DNA of 64,000 nucleotides from NCBI GenBank assembly GCA_945913015.1, contig CAMECH010000008.1, positions 1 to 64,000 of the forward strand, read 5' to 3'. Shown here piece after piece: positions 43,065 to 51,849 of this stretch (its first letter is position 1; every line of letters begins with the position of its first letter). The position numbers and the translations under genes were made by a program. The notes under the pieces are model-generated. The model did no database searches. It had not been told where the DNA came from and saw nothing but the letters and a program-made list of their open reading frames with translations. This DNA comes from an uncultured Bacteroides sp. GTDB taxonomy: Bacteria > Bacillota > Clostridia > Lachnospirales > Lachnospiraceae.

Positions 43065-44015
43065 ATGAGCAGTGTTTTATATGTAGTTGTGCCGTGTTAC
43101 AACGAGCAGGAGGTTTTGCCGGAGACATCAAAAAGGCTTAAGGAGAAGATGGTGTCGCTTATTGAAAAAGGTGTAATTTCTGACAGAAGCCGTGTTATAT
43201 TTGTAAATGACGGCTCTAAGGATTCAACATGGAAAATCATCAAAGAGCTGCATGACAAGGACGTGCTTTTTGGCGGAGTCAACCTAAGCCGCAACAGAGG
43301 ACATCAGAATGCCCTGCTTGCAGGACTCATGACTGTAATGGACTGTGCGGATGTCGCGATTTCAATGGATGCCGACTTACAGGATGACATTAATGCGATG
43401 GATGAAATGCTTGAAAAATTCCATGACGGATGCGATATTGTGTACGGTGTAAGAAGCAAGCGTGCAACAGATACAGCATTTAAGAGAATAACGGCAGAGG
43501 GCTTCTACAAGGTAATGAACTGGATGGGGGCAAACACAGTATATAATCATGCGGACTACCGGCTTATGAGTAAACGTGCGCTTGAAGGACTTGCTGAATT
43601 TAAGGAAGTAAACCTTTTCCTCCGCGGAATCGTACCGATGATCGGATATAAGACTGATGTTGTGTACTATGAAAGAAGTGAGCGTTTTGCGGGAGAAAGC
43701 AAGTATCCGTTAAAGAAAATGCTTGCATTTGCAATGGAGGGTATAACTTCACTCAGCAATAAGCCTATTAAAATGATTACAAACCTGGGAATCTTTGTAT
43801 TTATGATGAGCTTTGTGATTCTTGCATACAGCCTTATAAGGCATTTTACGGGGGCAACGATTACAGGCTGGACAACAATAATTGCTTCAATATGGGCAAT
43901 CGGAGGACTTATTCTTCTGTCTCTTGGAGTTATCGGGGAATATATCGGAAAAATTTACATGGAGACTAAGGACAGGCCAAGATATATTGTGGAGCAGTTT
44001 CTTAACGATAAGTAG
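43065..44015 (+). CDS. GT2 polyprenyl-phosphate sugar synthase with two membrane helices (GtrB/ArnC-like)
   Basis: A 316-residue protein with VVVPCYNEQEVLPET, IFVNDGSKDST, LSRNRGHQNALLAG and SMDADLQDD, the classic GtrB/YkcC pattern, and two C-terminal membrane helices (about 230-295). It makes polyprenyl-phosphate sugar for extracytoplasmic transferases. It is the third such enzyme in the locus and the closest match to the family. Confidence 0.92.
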   Translation: MSSVLYVVVPCYNEQEVLPETSKRLKEKMVSLIEKGVISDRSRVIFVNDGSKDSTWKIIKELHDKDVLFGGVNLSRNRGHQNALLAGLMTVMDCADVAISMDADLQDDINAMDEMLEKFHDGCDIVYGVRSKRATDTAFKRITAEGFYKVMNWMGANTVYNHADYRLMSKRALEGLAEFKEVNLFLRGIVPMIGYKTDVVYYERSERFAGESKYPLKKMLAFAMEGITSLSNKPIKMITNLGIFVFMMSFVILAYSLIRHFTGATITGWTTIIASIWAIGGLILLSLGVIGEYIGKIYMETKDRPRYIVEQFLNDK

Positions 44016-44042
44016 ACAAGAAAGCTTCCGGTATGGTAAAAT
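44013..44042 (+). promoter_or_regulatory. possible internal promoter, extended -10
   Basis: TAGACA (44013-44018), 18 bp, then TAAAAT (44037-44042) preceded by TGG. If used, it starts about 40 bp before the ATG at 44088 and excludes the ATG at 44046. Confidence 0.4.
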
Positions 44043-44087
44043 CAAATGAAAATGCCCTTAAAATGGGATGTTATCAGGAAGGACAAG

Positions 44088-45503
44088 ATGAATCAGTCAA
44101 GAGAGAAAATTCAAAACATTCTTATAATGCTCATTGATTTTTTCTGCCTGTGCATAAGCTATATCCTTGCAGGATATGTGTGGCTCGGTGTTATCAAGGG
44201 TGCTGCACATGAGGCGCTGCGTCAGGATTTGTATGGTGACATGAGCGCGATTATAATTGCATATGTGGTGACCGTTCTGTTTTTTAACTTCAATCAGGAC
44301 TTTATCAAGAGGGGAAAGCTGATTGAGGTCATTGAGATTGCAAAAGCCAATATAATCATTGCTGCGCTGATGGCTGTTGTAATATTTATGAAGCATGAGA
44401 ACTCGGATATTTCCCGAGGCGTGTACACGATTATGTTTTGCATAAATATTGCGCTGACGTATGTTGCACACAGAATGATGAAGACATATCTGATAAAGTA
44501 TTATAAGAACAGCCGTGCCAATACACAGCTCTTTGTTGTTACAACATTTGACAGAGCGGCTGATGTCATCAAGGAGATGGATAATAACTCCGTATGGGGC
44601 AACAGGATATGCAGCATGGCAATAATTGACCGTGACATGGTAGGTCAGAAGATAGACGGGATAGAGGTTACGGCAACATTTGAAAATATGGTAAAATACG
44701 CCAAAGAACAGATTGTTGACGAGGTCTTTATCGACGTGCCTTACGATTCAGGTAAATCACTGACCGCGATTGTGACGGATTTTGAGGACATGGGGGCGAC
44801 TGTACACCTTAACATAGAGGTGCTTGAGCAGTTTTCCGGATTTTCAAAATCAATTAATCTGCTTGGAAGTATACCGGTAATAACATTTGCCAACAATGTA
44901 TATGATTACAGACAGCTCTTTATAAAAAGGCTGATGGACATTACGGGCTCGCTTATCGGGCTTGTCATAACCGGAATAATTACGGTTTTCCTTGCTCCGG
45001 TGCTTCTGATTGAATCTCCGGGACCGCTTTTCTTTAAGCAGAAGAGAGTAGGGAAAAACGGACGCTACTTTTATATTTACAAATTCCGCTCCATGTATGT
45101 TGATGCTGAAGAGCGCAAGAAAGACCTTATGGCTCAGAATAAGATGGACGGTCTTATGTTTAAGATGGACAATGACCCGAGAATAACGAAGGTCGGAAAG
45201 TTCATACGCAAGACAAGCATTGACGAGCTTCCGCAGTTCTTTAATGTCCTTAAGGGCGATATGAGCCTTGTCGGAACAAGACCTCCTACTGTTGATGAGT
45301 TTAAGCAGTATGAGACATATCACAAGCGCAGGCTCAGTGTGAAGCCGGGAATAACAGGACTCTGGCAGGTGAGCGGACGCAACCGCATAACGGATTTTGA
45401 AGATGTCGTAAGACTTGACTTGAAATATATTGACAACTGGAGCATTGCCCTTGACATCAAGATACTTGTTAAGACGATAGGTGTAGTGTTTAAGGGCGAA
45501 TAG
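44088..45503 (+). CDS. polyprenyl glycosylphosphotransferase (WbaP/EpsL-like)
   Basis: The 471-residue enzyme has four to five N-terminal membrane helices, a CoA-binding-like middle domain and the C-terminal catalytic domain. That domain carries KRLMDITGSLIGLVITG, FKQKRVGKNGRYFYIYKFRSM, KVGKFIRKTSIDELPQFFNV and KPGITGLWQVSGRN. It transfers a sugar 1-phosphate from a nucleotide sugar to undecaprenyl phosphate and so starts a lipid-linked glycan. AGGAAGGA precedes the ATG at 44088; an in-frame ATG at 44046 is less likely. It is the only initiating transferase seen here. Confidence 0.94.
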   Translation: MNQSREKIQNILIMLIDFFCLCISYILAGYVWLGVIKGAAHEALRQDLYGDMSAIIIAYVVTVLFFNFNQDFIKRGKLIEVIEIAKANIIIAALMAVVIFMKHENSDISRGVYTIMFCINIALTYVAHRMMKTYLIKYYKNSRANTQLFVVTTFDRAADVIKEMDNNSVWGNRICSMAIIDRDMVGQKIDGIEVTATFENMVKYAKEQIVDEVFIDVPYDSGKSLTAIVTDFEDMGATVHLNIEVLEQFSGFSKSINLLGSIPVITFANNVYDYRQLFIKRLMDITGSLIGLVITGIITVFLAPVLLIESPGPLFFKQKRVGKNGRYFYIYKFRSMYVDAEERKKDLMAQNKMDGLMFKMDNDPRITKVGKFIRKTSIDELPQFFNVLKGDMSLVGTRPPTVDEFKQYETYHKRRLSVKPGITGLWQVSGRNRITDFEDVVRLDLKYIDNWSIALDIKILVKTIGVVFKGE

Positions 45504-45518
45504 AGAAATGAGGATTGT

Positions 45519-46595
45519 ATGACGGAACAGGAATATGTTAGAAAATATATGCTTAAGGATATTGTAAAGCGCAATTTGAAATTTATCTGGCTTATTGTGC
45601 TTTGCGCCGTTTTATTTGCGGCGGGACTCGGATATAAAAAATATGATGAATATCAGAAGCGTTTTTATAAGATAGCTCTTAAAGGCACAGTGAATCAATA
45701 TTCGGTTGAGTATTATTCGGGCAATGTGAAGGGAGAGACGCTTTCAATCCGCACGCAGTCTTTAATCGGTGTGATGACAAGCCGTGAGACATATAATGAG
45801 CTTGTAAAGCTGTCGGGATATCCTTTGACATATGAGACATTTCTTGAGCTTGTAATATGTGACACAGACGGAACAAAAGACCTTGTATCGGCTACACTGC
45901 AGTATCCTTATGGCAGTGATGAATACTCGGTTGTGGAAGACTCACAGGCGCTGGCTTATATGAATTATTACACGCAGGCAGTAGAAAATGTATGCGGCAG
46001 GGTAATCGGTGAAGGCAGCGTATACCTGCTCGGAAGAAGCGACATTTCTTCAGTGACGTATGAAGCTACTGATGAGCAGAAGAGTGCAGCCCTCAAGGCA
46101 GTTATTAAAAATGCGTTCATCGGCGGCGTTATCGGATTTATAATACCTGTTGTCATAATTACGCTTCTGTATCTTATCAGCGGCAAGTTGAGAACGGCAC
46201 AGGAAATTGCTTACTGTGCGGGTCTTAAGCTGCTTGCCTGTGTTAAGAAGGATAATACCGGGGAGTTAAATCAGGCAGTTCTGTATATATCAAAGTATTT
46301 TGAAAATACGCCTGTCAGAATTAATCTGATTAATATAGGCACCGGTGGGGAATACATTGCCGAGGAGCTTGCAAAATGCTTCGAGCAGGCAGGCGGTATC
46401 AAAGCAGAGATACAAAACACTGCTGTTTCGGAAGGCAGTATTGACGCATATAAGACTGCAATGGACTGCAATGTTAATATTCTGGTTGCAGGTGCCGGTA
46501 AGGTAAAAGAAGAAGATATAAGCAAGGTGCTCAGAACAATGTCACTTTACGACATAGAGGGCAACGGAGTAATAGTCTATGAACCTGTTAAATAA
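45519..46595 (+). CDS. Wzz-like chain-length protein with a degenerate kinase-like tail
   Basis: The 358-residue protein has a membrane helix at about 24-42, an extracytoplasmic domain and a second helix at about 202-224, the layout of polysaccharide co-polymerases. The cytosolic tail (230-358) resembles a BY-kinase fold. It has NIGTGGEYIAEELAKCFEQ where the Walker A GKS would be and NVNILVAGAGKV at the Walker B position. Lys and Ser of the P-loop are missing, so it cannot be an active kinase of that type. It may regulate glycan length or bind a partner. It overlaps the next gene by 17 bp. Confidence 0.75.
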   Translation: MTEQEYVRKYMLKDIVKRNLKFIWLIVLCAVLFAAGLGYKKYDEYQKRFYKIALKGTVNQYSVEYYSGNVKGETLSIRTQSLIGVMTSRETYNELVKLSGYPLTYETFLELVICDTDGTKDLVSATLQYPYGSDEYSVVEDSQALAYMNYYTQAVENVCGRVIGEGSVYLLGRSDISSVTYEATDEQKSAALKAVIKNAFIGGVIGFIIPVVIITLLYLISGKLRTAQEIAYCAGLKLLACVKKDNTGELNQAVLYISKYFENTPVRINLINIGTGGEYIAEELAKCFEQAGGIKAEIQNTAVSEGSIDAYKTAMDCNVNILVAGAGKVKEEDISKVLRTMSLYDIEGNGVIVYEPVK

Positions 46596-47709
46596 ATGCA
46601 TTCTGGTGCTGCTTTTTGTGGTGCTTCCCATACTGGTGGGAGGCATCTACAGCCCGATGCTTTTGCAAAAAAAGAATATAATGTTTGTTTGCTTGTGTAA
46701 GCTGCTAATTCAGACGTGGTTATATGGACTTATAACCATGTTTGCTGTTATGCAGCTTATTGCAATTCCTATGATTGCGCAAAGAACAGCATTTTCTCTT
46801 CTTGTAAATGTATGGAGTGCGCTTGTCGCAATTCTTGCGGTGGCAGGTACAACCGCATATATTGTGGTCTTCATAAAAAATAAGCGCTGTACTGACAAAG
46901 AATTGGAATTCCGGGAGGGCACAGCGCCGGTTGACAGAAAGCGCATTGCATGGATTGCGGCGCTTGGCGTGATATTTGTGCTGATGACTGCATTTCAGGC
47001 AAGAGTTGCATCAAAGTACCAGCACACGGATGATGATGATGCAAGATTTGTAGCACTGGAGCTTATTGCAGTTGAAAATGATGAAATGCTTACATTGAAT
47101 CCGATTGACGGATATCCGATGTACTGGAATACCGGGGAGGTAAAAAAGGATTACACTTCTCCGTGGACAATGTATGTAGCTGCATGTAGCAGGATTTCGG
47201 GGATACATCCCGCAGCGCTTTCGCACAGGATGCTTCCGATGTTTATGATTCCTATATGCTATCTTGCATATCTTTTGCTGGGACTGCACATGTTTGGGGA
47301 TGACTGGGAAAAAACATTTATATTTATGATTATTGTATCGGTTGTAAATATGTTTGGATATACATCCACGCACACTGTATCTTCACTGCTTCTGCTTCGC
47401 ATATGGCAGGGAAAGGCAGTGTTTGCGGGGCTGATGATTCCGGTTATTCTGGATTTGCTGTACCGGCTTTATGATAATCCGGGGAGTGCGGCAGAGAAGA
47501 TACTGCTATTTGTATCATGCATGGCATCAAGCCTTATGTCGGGCGGAGGAATTGTTATCTCAGCCATGGCGGTCGCATTTTATGGGCTGATTGTGCTTAT
47601 AAGGCATAAAAGCATTAAAAATACCGTCTTAATATGGCTTACATGTACGCCGTGCGTTGTATACAGTCTGTGCAACGTATTCTGGTATCAGGTGTTTAAA
47701 ATTTCGTGA
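46579..47709 (+). CDS. multi-pass membrane protein, N-terminal half of a DUF6077-like GT-C protein
   Basis: A 376-residue protein with about nine membrane segments. It has HTDDDDARFVALELIA after the third or fourth helix, an acidic loop like that of GT-C transferases, and ALSHRMLPMFMIPICYLAYLLLG and LLLRIWQGKAV, stretches I associate with DUF6077 proteins. Those are longer; the rest appears to be the next gene. GGAG precedes the ATG inside the previous gene. Function unknown; a membrane transferase role is likely. Confidence 0.65.
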   Translation: MNLLNKCILVLLFVVLPILVGGIYSPMLLQKKNIMFVCLCKLLIQTWLYGLITMFAVMQLIAIPMIAQRTAFSLLVNVWSALVAILAVAGTTAYIVVFIKNKRCTDKELEFREGTAPVDRKRIAWIAALGVIFVLMTAFQARVASKYQHTDDDDARFVALELIAVENDEMLTLNPIDGYPMYWNTGEVKKDYTSPWTMYVAACSRISGIHPAALSHRMLPMFMIPICYLAYLLLGLHMFGDDWEKTFIFMIIVSVVNMFGYTSTHTVSSLLLLRIWQGKAVFAGLMIPVILDLLYRLYDNPGSAAEKILLFVSCMASSLMSGGGIVISAMAVAFYGLIVLIRHKSIKNTVLIWLTCTPCVVYSLCNVFWYQVFKIS

Positions 47710-47747
47710 GTTAATCCGGCGGTTTCAGACCGGGAAATGAGGTAGTT

Positions 47748-48530
47748 TTGGCAGAGTGGTGCATTGAAATCAGGGACATGTTTCTGGAATTTGTGGGAAG
47801 CGGCTGGCTTCACTGGCTGGCAGCAGTTATTGTCCTTGCTGCAGGGAGCATAAAAAATAAATATTTCAGGCACAAATTTCTTTATCCCATAGTTTTTATA
47901 CTGGCAGTGTTTTTCTGTCCCCCGGTTTACGGAACGATAGGAATACGCTTCATGAACGGGATGTACTGGAGAATGTTGTGGCTTGTGCCGATAACGGTGA
48001 TTATCGGTTATGGCGGAGTAAAGCTTTGTATGCGCTGTAAAAGTTATGCGGTGAAGGCCGTGGTGCTTGCAGCGGTGTCAGTGGCGGTGGCACTGTCGGG
48101 AAAGCCTGTGTTCTCTCAGGATAATTACTATCCTGCACAGAATATTTACCAGATTCCGCAGGTGACGATTGATGTGGCTGATGTAATCATTTCGGAGATT
48201 ACGGACGAGAGAGTAAAGCCGTATGTTGTGGTTCCGGATGAAATGCTTTGTTCAATGAGGCAGTACACAACGAAAATACGCCTGCTTTATGGGCGCGACG
48301 CGTATGCATACATTTTTAATGAGCTTCCTGACACGGAGGCGGCAGTGCACAATGAGATGGTAAAGCCTCAGCCTGATGTTGAAACACTTGCAAAATACGC
48401 CAAGGCAAACAATGTAGAATATATTGTATTTAATTCAAATTACCATGTGGGAATAAGCGATATTGAAATGCACGGATATGCTTATTTTAAGAGTGTATCG
48501 GGATATGACATTTACAGGAAGTCGGAATAA
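47748..48530 (+). CDS. membrane protein, probable C-terminal half of the split DUF6077-like protein
   Basis: A 260-residue protein starting at a TTG with GAGG six bases upstream. It has about four membrane helices including GIRFMNGMYWRMLWLVPIT, then an extracytoplasmic domain with YVVVPDEMLCSMRQY and LLYGRDAYAYI. That order is the expected continuation of the previous protein. The 38-bp gap has stops in all three frames (47707, 47712, 47738), so this is not a single frameshift. It is either true gene fission or a decayed pair. Confidence 0.62.
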   Translation: MAEWCIEIRDMFLEFVGSGWLHWLAAVIVLAAGSIKNKYFRHKFLYPIVFILAVFFCPPVYGTIGIRFMNGMYWRMLWLVPITVIIGYGGVKLCMRCKSYAVKAVVLAAVSVAVALSGKPVFSQDNYYPAQNIYQIPQVTIDVADVIISEITDERVKPYVVVPDEMLCSMRQYTTKIRLLYGRDAYAYIFNELPDTEAAVHNEMVKPQPDVETLAKYAKANNVEYIVFNSNYHVGISDIEMHGYAYFKSVSGYDIYRKSE

Positions 48531-48561
48531 AACATAAATATAATTATGGATGGAGAAGACT

Positions 48562-49317
48562 ATGGAATTAAAGAACTGTAATATACTCGGAGTCAATATA
48601 AATATTATCACAATGCAGCAGACGAAGGAATACATCTGCAGCAATATCGAAGCGTTAAGAGGCCGCTACATATGCGTGTCAAATGTTCATACCACGGTTA
48701 TGTCACATGATGACGAGGTGTACAGGAATGTACAGAACAGCGCCGCATTAAGACTCCCGGACGGAAAGCCTCTGTCGGTTGTGGCAAAGAAGAGAGGCTA
48801 TGAAAACGCAGCCAGGGTGACGGGACCTGATTTGATGGGAGAGCTGTTTGCAGAGGCAGCAGATAACAGGCTGAGACATTTCTTCTATGGAAGTACGGAG
48901 GAAACATTAAAGACTCTGGAAACTAAGCTTAAGGAAAAATATCCTGACATTGTGATTGCGGGAATGTATTCTCCTCCATTCGGCAAAGTGGACAGCACAG
49001 AGGATGAAAAGCATGTGCAGATGATTAATGATGCAAAGCCGGATATCGTGTGGATTGGTCTTGGCGCACCGAAGCAGGAGCGCTGGATGTACCACCACAT
49101 GAACCGTGTTAATGCGCTTATGATTGGAGTCGGTGCAGGATTTGACTATTATGCGGAAAATATAAAGCGTGCGCCTTTGTGGATGCAGAAATGCTCACTG
49201 GAATGGTTATACCGCCTGATGCAGGACCCAAAGAGGCTTGCAAAAAGGTATATGGATACAAATATTAAGTTTTTGAGACTTGTCAATAAAGAAAATAAAG
49301 AATTTAAAGGCAAATGA
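48562..49317 (+). CDS. WecG/TagA/CpsF family (GT26) glycosyltransferase
   Basis: A 251-residue GT26 enzyme with ICVSNVHTTVMSHDDEVY, RLPDGKPLSVVAKKRG with the conserved Asp, FFYGSTEETLKTLETKL and IVWIGLGAPKQERWM. Relatives add ManNAc or ManNAcA to lipid-linked GlcNAc in teichoic acid and enterobacterial common antigen synthesis. Here it probably adds the second sugar after the initiating transferase at 44088. The start at 48562 has GGAG six bases upstream; 48550 is less likely. Confidence 0.93.
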   Translation: MELKNCNILGVNINIITMQQTKEYICSNIEALRGRYICVSNVHTTVMSHDDEVYRNVQNSAALRLPDGKPLSVVAKKRGYENAARVTGPDLMGELFAEAADNRLRHFFYGSTEETLKTLETKLKEKYPDIVIAGMYSPPFGKVDSTEDEKHVQMINDAKPDIVWIGLGAPKQERWMYHHMNRVNALMIGVGAGFDYYAENIKRAPLWMQKCSLEWLYRLMQDPKRLAKRYMDTNIKFLRLVNKENKEFKGK

Positions 49318-49352
49318 TAATAATATTAAATTTTTAAAGGAAGCAGAGCCGT

Positions 49353-51785
49353 ATGACAGAAAGCCGTACATTTGTAAAAACTGAAAATATGTCTGCCACA
49401 CAGTACGGAATTATCAGCATGATTATGTATTATGGCATCATGACAGCATCAAAGGCGCTTGGAATGGACAGCTCCAACAGTATGTATTATCTGATGTTTG
49501 GCGTTGCCTGCCTGTTGCTTTTGTATAAATACTGTGTGACTAAATATACGCTCAAAGAAATTGCAGCCGATCTTGTGCTTGGACTTTCGGGAGCAGTATG
49601 TTTTCTTGTGTCGCGGGATATGACGGTGCTTCTGCTTGCGATGACTGTTGTGGGTCTTAAAGGCTGTAACTTCAGGGAAATGGTGAATGCTGCCTTTTAT
49701 GTAAGACTTGCAGTTACGTCCGTTATGATAATCATGTCGTTCTTAGGTGTTTTTGACCAGGGGGAGACTGCCCAGACGACAACGAGCTTTCAGGACATAA
49801 CGGTGTATAATTTCGGATATTCAACTCCAAATAATGCATATATTAATATGTTTTTGCTTGTAGCGCTGTTTCTGTATGTAAACTACGAGAAAATCAACTG
49901 GAAATATTTTGTCGGAACATCAGTATTTGCAGTGCTGATGTATACATTTACCAACAGCCGCACAGGTACGCTTTTGTTTTTTGCGTTATGGATTTTAATA
50001 TTCTGTGAGAAATTTCTTCTCGCAGGGAAGGCAAGATATGTGTTCTTTTGGCTGATGTCACTGTCTGCTCTGATATGTGCGGTGTTCAGCTATTTTGCCA
50101 CAGCGCTGTTTAATCCTGACGGCGGATACTGGTCAATTTATATCAACAGAATATTCAGCGGACGTCTTAACATTACCCATATGTATCATGAAGCGCTGTC
50201 AATGTCGCTTCTGCCGAGAACAAAGGCTGTGATGGATGCACACAGGGGCTTTGGATTTATAGATAATTCTTACATGAGCGTATATTTTCATGACGGACTT
50301 TTGATAGCGGTTATCCTTATCACGCTTATATGCATTGCAAATCACAGGCTCTTTAAGGCGAAATGTTACAGAGAGCTTGTATTTACCGCAACATTTGCAG
50401 TGTATGCAATGATGGAGGAATTCCCGTTAAATCCGATTGTAAACCCTTTTATAATGCTGATTGCGATGGTTGTTTACGGCAGTAATTTCACGGTGGATAA
50501 AGCGGCTACTGACAAAGCCGGCAGTGCATTTAAAAGCGGAAAGCAGACTGTTCTTCTTGTACACAATTATTACAGGATTGCGGGCGGGGAGGATACTGTG
50601 ACTGCCAATGAGCGAAAACTGCTTGAGGAACACGGACACCGTGTTGTAATGTATGAAAGAAGCAACATGGAGCTTGACGGTTTTTCAAAGCTTCAGAAGC
50701 TTATCCTGCCGTTTACGAGCATATTCTCACTGCGCTCGTACAGGGAAGTAAAAAAGCTTATAGAGGATAACGGTGTGGATATAGTGCATGTTCACAATAC
50801 GCTCAGTCTTGTGAGCCCGTCTGTGTACTATGCGGCGTTTAAATGCGGAGTGCCTGTGGTACAGACAATGCACAATTTCAGGCTGCTTTGTCCCGGAGGT
50901 TCATTTTTCAGGCAGAATCCGGATGATGATTCGAAAGGGGAAGTGTGCGAGGACTGTGCAAGCCGCGGTCTTTCCTGCGCAGTAAAGCATTCGTGCTACA
51001 GAAACAGCCGTGTGCAGACAATCGTAAGTGCGGCGATTCTCAAAATACACAGGATGCTTGGCACCTACAGAAAGATTAATTTTATATGTCTTACCAAATT
51101 TAATAAATACAAGCTTTTGCAGCTAAATGACAAAGGAAATGTAGTAGACCCGGATAAAATATTTATTAAGCCGAATTTCACATATGATCTGCATGACAGG
51201 CTGAACGGAAGCGAAGCTACGGAAAGCGGGCATTCCGAAAGTGAAGCCGCGGAAAGAGAATTTGCGGACGGATATTATGTGTTTGCAGGAAGACTTGAAA
51301 AGTTAAAAGGTATAGAGCTTCTTGTCGAAGCCTTTGCCAAAATGCCGCAGAGGCATATTTATGTAATGGGTGACGGCCCGCTTGCCGCGCAGGTTAAGGA
51401 CAAATGCAGCAAAGAAAATATCCAGAATGTGCATTTTATCGGAAGAACCGGCGGAAGCAGATATGCAAAGATACTGGGTGGCGCGAAGGCACTTATAGTA
51501 CCTTCGCAGTGCTATGAGACATTTGGCATGGGAATCGCCGAAGGCTACTCGCTTGGAGTGCCTGCGATAGCCGGAGATATAGGCAACATAGGCGATATTG
51601 TAATTGAGGGAAAGACGGGACTTCACTTTGAATATAATTCGGCGGACTCGCTTGTCGAGGCAGTTGAAAGGCTTGACAGTATGGACATTGAAGCCTTAAG
51701 AAAAAATGCAGTCCGGTATTACAGTGAAAATCTCACACCGGAGCGCAATTACAGAATGCTGAAGGAAATCTATGACAGCATATAA
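49353..51785 (+). CDS. fusion of a Wzy-like membrane polymerase/ligase domain and a GT4 glycosyltransferase
   Basis: The 810-residue protein has two parts. Residues 1-385 form about ten membrane segments in the style of O-antigen polymerases (WzyC-like), with NFGYSTPNNAYINMFLLVALF and NSRTGTLLFF. Residues 390-810 are a complete GT4: VLLVHNYYRIAGGEDTV, HVHNTLSLVSPSVYYAA, a Cys-rich loop (CEDCASRGLSC), FAGRLEKLKGIELLVEAF and PSQCYETFGMGIAEGYSLGVP. There is no stop or start signal at the join, so the fusion looks genuine. The transferase half would face the cytosol and the polymerase half acts across the membrane. Assigning Wzy rather than a ligase is tentative. Confidence 0.82.
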   Translation: MTESRTFVKTENMSATQYGIISMIMYYGIMTASKALGMDSSNSMYYLMFGVACLLLLYKYCVTKYTLKEIAADLVLGLSGAVCFLVSRDMTVLLLAMTVVGLKGCNFREMVNAAFYVRLAVTSVMIIMSFLGVFDQGETAQTTTSFQDITVYNFGYSTPNNAYINMFLLVALFLYVNYEKINWKYFVGTSVFAVLMYTFTNSRTGTLLFFALWILIFCEKFLLAGKARYVFFWLMSLSALICAVFSYFATALFNPDGGYWSIYINRIFSGRLNITHMYHEALSMSLLPRTKAVMDAHRGFGFIDNSYMSVYFHDGLLIAVILITLICIANHRLFKAKCYRELVFTATFAVYAMMEEFPLNPIVNPFIMLIAMVVYGSNFTVDKAATDKAGSAFKSGKQTVLLVHNYYRIAGGEDTVTANERKLLEEHGHRVVMYERSNMELDGFSKLQKLILPFTSIFSLRSYREVKKLIEDNGVDIVHVHNTLSLVSPSVYYAAFKCGVPVVQTMHNFRLLCPGGSFFRQNPDDDSKGEVCEDCASRGLSCAVKHSCYRNSRVQTIVSAAILKIHRMLGTYRKINFICLTKFNKYKLLQLNDKGNVVDPDKIFIKPNFTYDLHDRLNGSEATESGHSESEAAEREFADGYYVFAGRLEKLKGIELLVEAFAKMPQRHIYVMGDGPLAAQVKDKCSKENIQNVHFIGRTGGSRYAKILGGAKALIVPSQCYETFGMGIAEGYSLGVPAIAGDIGNIGDIVIEGKTGLHFEYNSADSLVEAVERLDSMDIEALRKNAVRYYSENLTPERNYRMLKEIYDSI

Positions 51786-51849
51786 GCATCTGCAGTGGTA
51801 AATGAAGAACTTCGTGAATGTCGAATATTTGCAGAAATGAGAGGTAAAA

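Noticed and set aside
47700..47750. Single frameshift joining the two membrane-protein ORFs
   Set aside because: Stops occur in all three frames (47707, 47712, 47738), so one indel cannot restore a single ORF.
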